Below are positions 34,501 through 41,716 of a DNA stretch of 46,881 nucleotides, piece by piece. Below the pieces are notes generated by a model. It searched no databases. It was not told where the DNA came from and saw only the letters and a list, made by a program, of their open reading frames with translations. Within the stretch, counting starts at the first letter, position 1; each line of letters starts with the position of its first letter. This DNA comes from an uncultured Eubacteriales bacterium (lineage in GTDB: Bacteria > Bacillota > Clostridia > Oscillospirales > CAG-272): the NCBI GenBank assembly GCA_934476315.1, contig CAKSNQ010000011.1:1-46881 (forward strand). The letters run 5' to 3'. A program made the translations under genes and the position numbers.

Positions 34501-34904
34501 TCTTCAAAAATGCCCGGCGTTCCGACGGTCACCCGCGCGTCCGCCCCGTCCGCGGCGTCGGCTGTGCCGACCTCCGATGTCTCCCCGACACTCAACGTCT
34601 CGTGAGCCTCTCCGGCTTCCTCGTCCGCCTCCTCAAAGTCGGACAACTCCTCGTCCTCCGGCAGGGTCACAGGCTCCGCCTCGTCCCGCTCCGGCGCATC
34701 CTTAACATTTTTCTGTGTATGTTCCGCGACAAGACTGCCCAAAAGACGCGCCATGTTCGCGTCAAAGTCATCCTCGTCCGCAGCGGCATTTCCGGTGGAC
34801 TGACCGGCAAACACCTCCTCGGGGGAATTGTCCGCATCCTCGTCGAGCGACGCCCGCAGACGCTCCAACAGCTCATCCGCTTTGCTCGGCGGCTTCTGTG
34901 CCAT
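31536..34904 (-). CDS. Degenerate P1B-type ATPase-like membrane protein with long disordered N-terminus
   Basis: A 1122-residue protein. Residues 1-480 are acidic, Ala/Glu/Asp/Pro-rich and low in complexity. Near 480-545 a basic linker (KYRRRDDEKRRRLLRAV) follows. Four membrane helices (about 552-572, 588-606, 629-644, 651-669), an A-like domain, two helices (742-765, 770-800), a cytoplasmic domain and two last helices (1045-1090) copy the P1B/HMA ATPase layout. LLFDDTEMF at about 826-834 stands where FDKTGT is expected; GVEARIDGKVHVIAGN resembles the N-domain; TGE and GDGxND are absent. It ends with tandem GTA repeats. GGAGGG precedes ATG 34904. I infer a pseudo-ATPase with no ion-pumping activity; its function is unknown. 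Confidence 0.75.
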   Translation of the reverse strand: MAQKPPSKADELLERLRASLDEDADNSPEEVFAGQSTGNAAADEDDFDANMARLLGSLVAEHTQKNVKDAPERDEAEPVTLPEDEELSDFEEADEEAGEAHETLSVGETSEVGTADAADGADARVTVGTPGIFEESELSRMAEPSGTSGFDGGAVMPDMPDDELPQCARAEVELDGHLASEPLSDAGEATDVADETGMADVADANGTEETLAPDALGTQEALKTQIAAASDKVATPESGDTFRAVNVAGSADAIIMDDDLASEDPSVSATPELTVSAEIVPPTVGHENEIVLDEFEEAPPVPVTPVKPAPAEPAVPAVGNGGEIPQEAAAGQSHHANGAVSNVSGVASQVPGVTSPGASPRAEDAGRHGESTQGTVPTAHPAPPAETAQASASSPAETVEAQQPPKAPPVTPVSSPLDALRRANAEKEKEEKKGVRKQSPLDALARAGGGIAGNVTTVDGSPLSRPSGASSKRERAMSDEDVELLLDLGYENNLAQKLGNERVEGVKYRRRDDEKRRRLLRAVYGCRGEEYGGHAQDKQIREDYRRATRGAIWRVVAEIFLTLLLLTVDLYSLMRDRLPQNLLPQIDAFVYPIGFLLLVVAAIPAWKLLAQGGRALLRLEPTPGSVPTLGYFLSLAYDILLLLSGGGTQSIWLNATAGMSLLLLSVGELMTIRRERVSFEVVAARSRKIVVEHTEPKKKKVVRGGHIVKIINDSADEKLLRVRPTDTVSGYFRRTGEPTVRYRMLGVLISLGLLLGGAAAGVSLIRWGNGINAVASFVLTAQVAMPTAALIGYSLPMLHATLHLKDHGCALIGQSAVDEYAGKKTLLFDDTEMFRAKSSTEITVKGSGDPRRYIRYAKRLFHTLGGTLRGVATSDLSEETYAERVEILKIADEGVEARIDGKVHVIAGNSAYLLKNGIAVPGENAELLVRRNVESCILYLAFDGKLRLGYEIDYRISGRFEQIVERLAALETSVAICSYDPDINPDFLARSRQGARTPVGVIKPIRFERQAESHLIDSGVVATRSARDIYFALAACDYLRDNDRQIRLFHGISLVLGAALAIGLSFAGWIAPGISMVALLLQIEWCLPIGLLTRRNLSLAWRQNDTSGRSSGTAGTAGTAEK

Positions 34905-34952
34905 ATTCAACCCTCCCTCTCCCCGGTGCATTTCCTCCCCGGAGATCAAATT

Positions 34953-36026
34953 TTACAGTTCGGCGGAGCCCTCGCCGGACGCCGCGCGCTTTGCCGCGTG
35001 CTGACGCGCCGCCTCCGCCAGAAGAATCGCCGCCGCCGTGGAAACGTTCAGGGAATTGACCTGTCCGCGCATGGGAATGGAAACGATCATATCGCTTTTC
35101 TGCTTGAGCAGTGCGGAAACGCCGTCGCCCTCACTGCCGAAAACAATCGCGCACGGACCGGAAAAGTCCACCTTGTCGTACGACGTGCCGCCCGCTTCGG
35201 CGGCATAGACCCAGACCCCGCGCTCCTGCAATTTTTGCACCGTCTGCGCAAGGTTGGTCACTTTGGCGATTGCCAGATGCTCGATTGCGCCCGCCGACGC
35301 CTTGGACACCAGCGGCGTCAGCCCCGATGCGCGGCGCTTGGGCAGAATCAGCCCGTGAGCGCCCAAGCCCTCGGCGCAACGGATGAGCGCGCCGAGATTG
35401 TACGGGTCGGTGATGCCGTCCGCGATGGCGATGAGCGGCGCCTCGCCCCGCTCCTCGGCAATCCGGAGGATATCCTCGACCTCGACGTAATCCTTTTGCG
35501 CGGTCATGGCGACGATGCCCTGATGGGGAGCGAAGCCCGCGATGGCATCCAGCTTCTCGTGATCGACCTCGACCACGGGAATACCGCGGTCCACTGCCAT
35601 GGCGACCAGCACGACAATGGAGCCTTCCCTGTCGCCGCGGCGCACCAGGATTTTGTCCACCGTCCGCCCGCCGGCAAGCAGTTCGCGCACGGCGTTGCGC
35701 CCGATCACAAGACCGGTTTCGCGCTCTTCCTGCGACTCCCCGCCCGTGGTGCGCGGCGCGTTGTGCTCGTACTTTGCCTCGTAACGGTTTGCGCGTTCTC
35801 CGCGTTCTCCGCGTTCTCCGCGGTCTGCGGGGACTTTGCGGTTGCCGCGAACCTCGCGGGCGTCATTCCCCGCGCGACCCGCGCGGTTTGTGCGCTCGCC
35901 GCGCTCGCCGCGGTCTCCGCGTTCTCCGCGGTTGCCGCTTCCCCCTCTCCCGTGCGAAAATTCTCCCCGCCCGTTGCCTGCGGGCTGATTTTTATTGTAA
36001 TTGCGGTTGTCGTTATCCTGTTTCAT
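34953..36026 (-). CDS. rlmB: 23S rRNA 2'-O-methyltransferase, RlmB/TrmH (SpoU) family, with RGE-rich N-terminus
   Basis: A 357-residue protein. Residues 1-100 are low-complexity, rich in Arg, Gly, Glu and Asn (RGERGDRGERGER and similar), encoded partly by perfect 9-bp tandem repeats. The SpoU substrate-binding domain starts near 105 (LVIGRNAVRELLAGG) and the knotted methyltransferase domain near 190 (IADGITDPYNLGALIRCAEGLGAHGLI, VFGSEGDGVS, IPMRGQVNSLNVSTAAAILL). The methyltransferase motifs are intact. The tail probably binds RNA. RlmB versus another SpoU target cannot be settled by sequence alone. Confidence 0.9.
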   Translation of the reverse strand: MKQDNDNRNYNKNQPAGNGRGEFSHGRGGSGNRGERGDRGERGERTNRAGRAGNDAREVRGNRKVPADRGERGERGERANRYEAKYEHNAPRTTGGESQEERETGLVIGRNAVRELLAGGRTVDKILVRRGDREGSIVVLVAMAVDRGIPVVEVDHEKLDAIAGFAPHQGIVAMTAQKDYVEVEDILRIAEERGEAPLIAIADGITDPYNLGALIRCAEGLGAHGLILPKRRASGLTPLVSKASAGAIEHLAIAKVTNLAQTVQKLQERGVWVYAAEAGGTSYDKVDFSGPCAIVFGSEGDGVSALLKQKSDMIVSIPMRGQVNSLNVSTAAAILLAEAARQHAAKRAASGEGSAEL

Positions 36027-36068
36027 TGTCCCGTTCCTCTCCGATTTTGCCTTTCCTGCCGGATGATC

Positions 36069-37535
36069 TTACGCCCCGACGTGCCAGTCGGCGATCAGGC
36101 GCTCCAGAGTGCGCCAGACCCGCGCGACCGAATCCAGATACAGCACCTCATCCGGCGAATGGATGCCCTGCATGTCGGGTCCGACCGAGATCATGTCCAT
36201 GTCGGGAAGCTGCCGGCGGATGTAACCGCACTCCAGCCCCGCGTGGATGACCTCGACACGCAGCTTCTTTCCGTAAAGAGCCTCATACGCCGCGGCGTAC
36301 GCATCGCGCACCGCCGAGGTTGGCGCGTAGCTCCAACCGGGATAGCGGCTGTAATGCCGCGCCGTGCCGCCGCACAGCGACGCCAGTGCGTCCAGCGCCT
36401 GCGTGGAGGCGTCGAGCTGACTGTCGCGGGAGGAACGGCTGGAGAGCACCAGCTCGACCGCCCCCGGTGCCATGCGGACCACGCCGAGGTTGCGGGAAAA
36501 TTCCACCAGCCCCTCGACCTCATGGCTCATGGCGAGAACGCCGTTGGGCAGTCCCCGCAGAACCGCGAGGACCCGCGTTGTGCTTGCCTCGTCCATCGGG
36601 TCAGAAAGCGCCCCGGCGTCCGTGCCCGTCACCTCGCACCGCACCGTGCAGCCACGGTCGGCGGGAACCAGCTCTCCCGCCACCTCATCGGCAAGCGCCA
36701 TCAGGCGCATGCTCAGCGCGGCGGGATTTTGCACAGATACGATCGCCTCGCACTCCCGCGGAATGGCGTTATCTTTGGAACCGCCCGCAATGCTGACCAG
36801 CCGGAACGGAACCTCCGTCCGCGCCGCCCAGAGGAGTCTCGCAAGCAGCAGGTTGGCATTGGCACGCCCGCAGTGGATGTTCTCGCCGCTGTGCCCGCCG
36901 CAAAGCCCGGTCAGGCTCACCCGGCAAAGTGTCCCGTCGCCCGGCGCGGTCGTCACCGGCACGCGCAGATCGGTCCGGATGCCCCCGGCACATCCCGCGG
37001 TCATCTGTCCCTCCTCCTCACTGTCAAGGTTAATCATATGGCGCGCACGGAGCGCGGAATAGTCAAAGCCCATCGCGCCGCCCATGCCCGTTTCCTCCTC
37101 GGTGGTGAAAAGGCACTCCAGCGCGGGGTGGTCGGGTATTTCGCCGTTCAGAAGCGCGAGCATCATGGCAACGGCAATGCCGTCGTCGCCACCCAGCGTC
37201 GTCCCCTCGGCGAAAAGGCGGTTGCCCTCCTGGTGCAGCTTGATGGGATCGCACAGAAAATCGTGCACGGTGTCGCCGTTTTTCTCGCACACCATGTCGG
37301 TATGCCCCTGGAAAAGAAGCGGCGCGTCCTGCTCACGCCCCGCCGTGGCGGGCTTGCGGATGAGGACATTGTTGTTTTTGTCGCGTAGGCAGGACAGCCC
37401 TCGCTCGCGCGCGAACGCACAAAGATAGTCCGCCACGCCCGACTCGTTGCCCGAGCCGCGCGGGATGGCGCTGATCTGCTCAAAGAAATAAAAAACACTT
37501 TCCGGCTCAAAGCCGTGAATCACCGATGTATGCAT
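36069..37535 (-). CDS. pepD: Beta-Ala-Xaa/Xaa-His dipeptidase (PepD, M20C)
   Basis: A 488-residue cytoplasmic dizinc aminopeptidase of the PepD type. QGHTDMV (His78, Asp80) and TTLGGDDGIAVAM (Asp117-118) hold metal ligands, TTEEETGM (Glu146-148) the catalytic glutamate, and LDSEEEG another ligand. GLCGGHSGENIHCGRANAN is the dimerisation-region signature. Length matches. AGAGAGGGA lies before the ATG. It starts 25 bases after mreB and is probably cotranscribed with it. Confidence 0.94.
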   Translation of the reverse strand: MHTSVIHGFEPESVFYFFEQISAIPRGSGNESGVADYLCAFARERGLSCLRDKNNNVLIRKPATAGREQDAPLLFQGHTDMVCEKNGDTVHDFLCDPIKLHQEGNRLFAEGTTLGGDDGIAVAMMLALLNGEIPDHPALECLFTTEEETGMGGAMGFDYSALRARHMINLDSEEEGQMTAGCAGGIRTDLRVPVTTAPGDGTLCRVSLTGLCGGHSGENIHCGRANANLLLARLLWAARTEVPFRLVSIAGGSKDNAIPRECEAIVSVQNPAALSMRLMALADEVAGELVPADRGCTVRCEVTGTDAGALSDPMDEASTTRVLAVLRGLPNGVLAMSHEVEGLVEFSRNLGVVRMAPGAVELVLSSRSSRDSQLDASTQALDALASLCGGTARHYSRYPGWSYAPTSAVRDAYAAAYEALYGKKLRVEVIHAGLECGYIRRQLPDMDMISVGPDMQGIHSPDEVLYLDSVARVWRTLERLIADWHVGA

Positions 37536-37560
37536 GGAATGTTCCCTCTCTTTCTTGTGC

Positions 37561-38691
37561 TTACAGGCGGTAGCGCCGCGCGCGCTCCAGGTTGATGAGC
37601 CCCTCCGGGAGCTCCCGGAAATTCTTCATGGCGATGGCGGTTCCCCGCACCACGCAGGTCACGGGATCGTCCGCCACGCGGGTCGGCACGCCCGTCGCGC
37701 GCTGAATCATGCGGTCAAATCCGAGAATCAGACTGCCGCCGCCCGTCATGACCATGCCGTTTTTGAGAATGTCGCCGAGCAATTCCGGCGGAGTGCGCTC
37801 GATGACCGAGCAGATAGCGTCCAGAATGACGCAGGTCGGCTCCATGAGCGCCTCCAGCATTTCCTTGGAGGTCAGCGTGACCGAACGCGGAAGTCCCGTC
37901 TGGGCGTCCCGCCCCCGCACCTCGACACTGCGCACCTGCTTGTGGGTGTACAGCGCGCCGATGCGCATTTTAATCAGCTCCGCCGTGCGCGTTCCGATCA
38001 GAATCCCGTAGGTGTTCTTGACGTAGCGCATCACCGCCTCGTCCATGCGGTCGCCCGCCACGCGGACCGACTCGGAGACCACCACGCCGCCCAGCGACAT
38101 GACGGCAATGTCGGTGGTTCCGCCGCCGATGTCCACGACCATCTGTCCGACCGGCGCCGAAATGTCCAGCCCTGCGCCCAAAGCGGCGGCGACCGGCTCC
38201 TCCATCAGATAGACCTTGCCCGCGCCCGCCTCGTGCGCCGCGTCCAGAACCGCGCGTTCCTCGACCTCGGTAACGCCGGAGGGCACGCAGATCATCACCC
38301 GGGGCGGCAGGAGAAGATTCCCGCACGCCGCGCGGATGAAATACTGAAGCATTTTCAGCGTCACCTCGTACTGGCTGATGACGCCCTCGCGCAGGGGCTT
38401 GACCGTTTCGATGTTGGCGGGCGCCCGCCCGATCAGCTCCTGTGCGCGACTGCCGACCGCGACGATACGATCGGTCGTCGTGTCCACCGCCACCACGCTC
38501 GGCTCCCGCAGAACGACGCCCTTGCCCTCGACCCAGACCAGCACGCTCACCGTGCCCAGATCGATCCCGATGTTGCGCCGCAGATCGTGCGAGCGGAACC
38601 ATTCCTTCAGTCCCGTGCGTGCCGCTTTTCCGTTTTCGTCGCGGTCGCGGTCGCGCTCATGCTTGCGCTCGCCGTCGGTTTTCGCCGCCAT
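37561..38691 (-). CDS. mreB: Rod shape-determining protein MreB
   Basis: A 376-residue actin-like protein that guides lateral wall synthesis. The phosphate-binding loop DLGT is at residues 44-47, followed by KGVVLREPSVVAVD. Later MVVDIGGGTTDIAVMSLGG and MVMTGGGSLILGFDRMIQ are the second phosphate loop and adenosine motif. It carries an unusual 35-residue charged N-terminal extension (ERKHERDRDRDENGK). The amphipathic membrane-binding residues may lie in WFRSHDLRRN. mreC and mreD are not adjacent; pepD follows instead. AAGGGGG precedes the ATG. It could be an MreB paralogue such as Mbl. Confidence 0.93.
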   Translation of the reverse strand: MAAKTDGERKHERDRDRDENGKAARTGLKEWFRSHDLRRNIGIDLGTVSVLVWVEGKGVVLREPSVVAVDTTTDRIVAVGSRAQELIGRAPANIETVKPLREGVISQYEVTLKMLQYFIRAACGNLLLPPRVMICVPSGVTEVEERAVLDAAHEAGAGKVYLMEEPVAAALGAGLDISAPVGQMVVDIGGGTTDIAVMSLGGVVVSESVRVAGDRMDEAVMRYVKNTYGILIGTRTAELIKMRIGALYTHKQVRSVEVRGRDAQTGLPRSVTLTSKEMLEALMEPTCVILDAICSVIERTPPELLGDILKNGMVMTGGGSLILGFDRMIQRATGVPTRVADDPVTCVVRGTAIAMKNFRELPEGLINLERARRYRL

Positions 38692-38741
38692 AGCATCGCC
38701 CCCTTTTCTGTGTTGATAGACTTTCCCATGATATTACCTCT

Positions 38742-38770
38742 ATTATAGCCGAAAGCCGCTCAAAAATCAA
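38742..38770 (-). promoter_or_regulatory. SigA promoter for mreB-pepD
   Basis: On the minus strand TTGATT (38765-38770), 17 bases, TATAAT (38742-38747), 50 bases before the mreB start. It borders the repeat array. Confidence 0.85.
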
Positions 38771-38814
38771 TCCCTTTTCCCGCAATCCCGCGAAAATATC
38801 GCCCATTTTGCTCA

Positions 38815-38921
38815 CCCAATGCGCCAAAGCGCCGCGTCGTTGCGGCGCGACGCGCATCCAGCCAGGGAATGAGGGGTGTGGGGAGAACAACCGACGACGC
38901 ATGAGTCGGTTTTCTCCCCGC
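38815..38921. repeat. Structured repeat, unit 2 (3' part only)
   Basis: Contains the CCAATGCGCCAAAGCGCC block, the GC-only hairpin and the closing hairpin at 38880-38919 (GGGGAGAA / TTCTCCCC around CCGAC / GTCGG). It lacks the leading hairpin and the 5' modules, so it is a truncated first unit of a tandem array. A 99-bp spacer (38922-39020) follows and is nearly identical to the spacer at 39336-39434. Confidence 0.85.
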
Positions 38922-39020
38922 ATCCTGCATCGGAGATTCAGCTAAAAGTACATACCAACAGCGACCGAAACAAATCCAAATTTTCAGCACAACAAAAGTA
39001 ATATTCTTTTAGCTGTTTTA

Positions 39021-39335
39021 GCGGGGAGAGGACCATCTCAAACGCCGAAGTTCCTCTCCCCGCCTCCCCACACTCCTTGGCTATGACTGTGCGCCGAAAT
39101 TCCTTTCAGAGCTGTCCCAAACGGCGAGGGGAAACTCGCCCGGAGTTTTCCCTCGCCCGGCTTCCTGCATTTCAACGCCCCTCGGGAGGGGTCTGGGGAG
39201 GGGTCATCGGCGCGCCCCGCGCCGCCCTCCCCAATGCGCAAAGCGCCGCGTCGTTGCGGCGCGACGCGCATCCAGCCGGGGAATGAGGGGCGCGGGGAGA
39301 ACAACCGACGACGCATGAGTCGGTTTTCTCCCCGC
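39021..39335. repeat. Structured repeat, unit 3 (complete, short form)
   Basis: Starts with the hairpin 39021-39063 (GCGGGGAGAGGA / TCCTCTCCCCGC, 12 perfect pairs), then the hairpin 39123-39157 (GGCGAGGG / CCCTCGCC), the GGGGAGGG-type hairpin, the GC-only element 39243-39268 with two mutually exclusive foldings, and the closing hairpin 39292-39335. It lacks about 50 bases (the CGCCCCGCGCCCAACTT block) present in units 1 and 4. Confidence 0.85.
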
Positions 39336-39434
39336 ATCCTGCATCGGAGATTTCAGCTAAAAATACATACCAACAGCGACCGAAACAAATCCAAATTTTC
39401 AGCACAGCAAAAGCAATACTCTTTAGCCGTCTTT

Positions 39435-39802
39435 GCGGAGGGAGAAACCATCTCAAACGCCGAGGTTTTCTCCCTCCGCCTCCTCCCACTTCCTTGGCTG
39501 TGCGCCGAAAGTCCGTGTTGAAGCTGTCTCCGGCGGCGAGGGGGAACTCGTCGAGAGTTTTCCCTCGCCCGGCTTCCTGCATTTCAGCGCTCCCGGGGAG
39601 AGGAGGAGAACCCGCCCCGCGCCCAACTTTCTGAACCGCGGCAAGCCCGGGAGGGGTATGGGGAGGGGTCATCGGCGCGCCCCCGCGCCGCCCTCCCCTA
39701 TGCGCCAAAGCGCCGCGTCGTTGCGGCGCGACGCGCATCCAGCCAAGGAATGAGGGGCGCGGGGAGAACAACCGACGACGCATGAGTCGGTTTTCTCCCC
39801 GC
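39435..39802. repeat. Structured repeat, unit 4 (complete, long form)
   Basis: Starts with the hairpin 39435-39479 (GCGGAGGGAGAAA / TTTCTCCCTCCGC), whose arms differ from those of unit 3 yet pair fully. Then 39535-39569 (GGCGAGGG / CCCTCGCC), the GGGGAGGG hairpin with inner CGGCGCG / CGCGCCG, the GC-only element and the closing hairpin 39761-39800, identical to that of unit 3. Confidence 0.85.
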
Positions 39803-40072
39803 ATCCTGTACCTCAGTCTTTAGCTAAAAGTAGATACCAGCCACAAGCACAAAAACACCCACAGTCCCAGACAATTCAACACTTCCAGCCGCTTTTGCTT
39901 TGGCACCACAGGCGCAAAGAAAACCGATTGCCGCGGCGATACCCGCCGCGGACAATCCACAAAAAAGAAAATGCCGCAAGGCTTCGCCGCCCGCGGGCGG
40001 CGACATGGGGCGTTGCCCCTCGACCTGCCCGCTTGCGGGCGGACGCCTTTTGAAAAAGGCGGGCGAAAACTT
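39803..40072. repeat. Structured repeat, 3' tail module (copy 2)
   Basis: Counterpart of 355-640. Stem at 39926-39957 (GATTG-CCGCGG / CCGCGG-a-CAATC); hairpins at 39985-40002 (CGCCGCC / GGCGGCG), 40007-40019 (GGGGC / GCCCC) and 40044-40061 (CGCCTTT / AAAGGCG). The end GGCGGGCGAAAACTT occurs again at 40102-40118. From 40119 to 40190 the sequence is C- and A-rich without a recognisable feature. Confidence 0.8.
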
Positions 40073-40190
40073 TTAATGAAGGACAGCGAAACTGTGTGAG
40101 TAGGCGGGCGAAAACTTAAAAAAGAGACAGCTAATCCTCCCCCCTTCAAAAAAACACCCCCCTTTTCCCCGAGAAAAACACAAAAACCCC

Positions 40191-40219
40191 TTGCAATCGG
40201 GAAAAAAGTGTGATATACT
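40191..40219 (+). promoter_or_regulatory. SigA promoter for metK
   Basis: TTGCAA (40191-40196), 17-bp spacer, TATACT (40214-40219) with an extended TGa. About 30 bases before the SAM aptamer. Confidence 0.85.
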
Positions 40220-40248
40220 GTTTCCGCAATTGAATATCCGGATTCTGA

Positions 40249-40391
40249 TCTTATCAAGAGTGGTGGAGGGACTGGCCCTGTGAAGCCCGGCAACCCGTCG
40301 CACATGCGGCGAAGGTGCCAATTCCCGAGAGATGAGACATTGGGACACTTGTGTCGTGTTTTAGCCTCGGTTCTGCCGGGGTTTTTGTTTT
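40249..40391 (+). promoter_or_regulatory. SAM-I (S-box) riboswitch with transcription terminator
   Basis: The aptamer (40249-40337) shows the S-box core: TTATCAAGAG, GGAGGGACTGGCCC, GAAGCCCGGCAACC, GGTGCCAATTCC and the closing GATGAGA that pairs with TCTTATC to form P1. The terminator is CCTCGG (40365-40370) / CCGGGG (40376-40381) followed by TTTTTGTTTT. CCGAG at 40325-40329 can pair with CTCGG at 40366-40370 as an antiterminator. When SAM binds, P1 is stabilised and metK transcription should stop, so the enzyme is repressed by its product. Confidence 0.95.
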
Positions 40392-40444
40392 GCGGCAACA
40401 AAAAGCAAAGATCGGAGAAGGAACGAAAAAAGAAAGGGAAAAAC

Positions 40445-41626
40445 ATGAGAAAAGTTCTTTTTACCAGCGAATCGGTCACAGAGGGACATCCCGACAAGGT
40501 CTGTGACAAAATCTCCGACGCCATCCTCGACGCCATCCTCGCGCAGGACCCGATGTCCCGCGTCGCCTGTGAGACCGCCTGCACGACGGGACTCGTCATG
40601 GTCATGGGTGAAATTACCACGCGCGCACAGGTCGATTTTCAGGAGATCGTCCGTAAGACCGTGCGAGACATCGGCTACACCCGCGCCAAATTCGGCTTTG
40701 ACTGCGACAGCTGTGCCGTGCTCAATTCCATCCACGCCCAGTCCCCCGACATCGCCATGGGCGTTGACCGCTCCATGGAAGCCAAAAACGGCACGGACGA
40801 CGCCTACGAGATCGGCGCGGGTGACCAGGGGCTGATGTTCGGCTTTGCCTGCGACGAGACTCCCGAGCTGATGCCGCTTCCCATTTCGCTGGCGCACGCG
40901 CTGGCAAAGAAGCTGACCGCCGTGCGCAAGGACGGCGTGCTCTCCTACCTGCGCCCGGACGGAAAGTCGCAGGTCACGGTGGAATATGACGACGACAAGC
41001 CCGTCCGTGTGGATACGATCGTCATCTCGACTCAGCACAGCGATGCCGTGTCGCTGGAGACCATTCGCGAGGATGTCATCCGCGAGGTCATCCGCCCGGT
41101 CATTCCCACGGAACTGATGGATGACAACACCAAAATTTACATCAACCCGACCGGACGCTTTGTCATCGGCGGACCGGCGGGTGACTCCGGACTGACCGGA
41201 CGTAAGATTATCGTAGACACCTACGGCGGTTATTCCCGTCATGGTGGCGGTGCGTTCTCCGGCAAGGACCCGACCAAGGTTGACCGCTCGGCTTGCTATG
41301 CCGCCCGCTACATCGCCAAAAACATTGTCAAGGCAGGGCTTGCCCGCCGCTGTGAGGTGCAGGTCGCGTACGCCATCGGCATTGCCCGCCCCGTGTCGGT
41401 CATGATCGACACGTTCGGCACCGCCGTCGTGGACGAGGCGCGCATCGCGGACGCGGTTCTCTCGCTGGTCGATCTGCGCCCCGCCGCCATCATCGAGCGC
41501 TTCGGACTGCGCCGTCCTATCTACTGTGCCCTCGCTGCTTACGGTCACATGGGGCGCGAGGACCTGAATGCCCCGTGGGAGGCATGCGACATTGCCGATG
41601 AGCTTCGCCGCCGCCTGATTCCCTGA
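40445..41626 (+). CDS. metK: S-adenosylmethionine synthetase
   Basis: A 393-residue enzyme making SAM from methionine and ATP. VTEGHPDKVCDKISDAILD near the start, GAGDQGLMFGFAC in the middle and GGGAFSGKDPTKVDRSACY are the ATP- and phosphate-binding signatures. Length matches the family. GAAAGGG lies 6 bases before ATG 40445. It is controlled by the SAM-I riboswitch upstream, and a hairpin follows the gene at 41671. Confidence 0.97.
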   Translation: MRKVLFTSESVTEGHPDKVCDKISDAILDAILAQDPMSRVACETACTTGLVMVMGEITTRAQVDFQEIVRKTVRDIGYTRAKFGFDCDSCAVLNSIHAQSPDIAMGVDRSMEAKNGTDDAYEIGAGDQGLMFGFACDETPELMPLPISLAHALAKKLTAVRKDGVLSYLRPDGKSQVTVEYDDDKPVRVDTIVISTQHSDAVSLETIREDVIREVIRPVIPTELMDDNTKIYINPTGRFVIGGPAGDSGLTGRKIIVDTYGGYSRHGGGAFSGKDPTKVDRSACYAARYIAKNIVKAGLARRCEVQVAYAIGIARPVSVMIDTFGTAVVDEARIADAVLSLVDLRPAAIIERFGLRRPIYCALAAYGHMGREDLNAPWEACDIADELRRRLIP

Positions 41627-41670
41627 ACGTCTGTCAATCAAACCCGCTTTGCCGGACCGGCGGAACCGAA

Positions 41671-41716
41671 ACCTCACCCCCACCATACACTGCCATCGAG
41701 GGGGTGAGGTCGTTTT
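41671..41716 (+). terminator. Hairpin after metK that also holds the next gene's ribosome binding site
   Basis: ACCTCACCCCC (41671-41681) pairs perfectly with GGGGGTGAGGT (41700-41710), followed by CGTTTTG. It resembles a terminator with a short T run. The right arm contains GAGGT, the apparent ribosome binding site of the TTG start at 41715, so folding would hide that site. Confidence 0.7.

Noticed and set aside
33909..37388. A plus-strand open frame of about 1159 codons opposite the P-type-like, rlmB and pepD genes
   Set aside because: It runs across three clear minus-strand genes with intact motifs; the translated product is Arg/His-rich and without recognisable domains.
38657..39804. Open frames on the minus strand in the repeat units, with a recurring peptide containing GWMRVAPQRRGAL
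   Set aside because: The peptide recurs only because the DNA repeats. A one-base deletion in unit 3 (near 39240) shifts the frame right after GAL, and the frames begin and end at unrelated points in each copy. Stem pairing, not codon use, explains the conservation.
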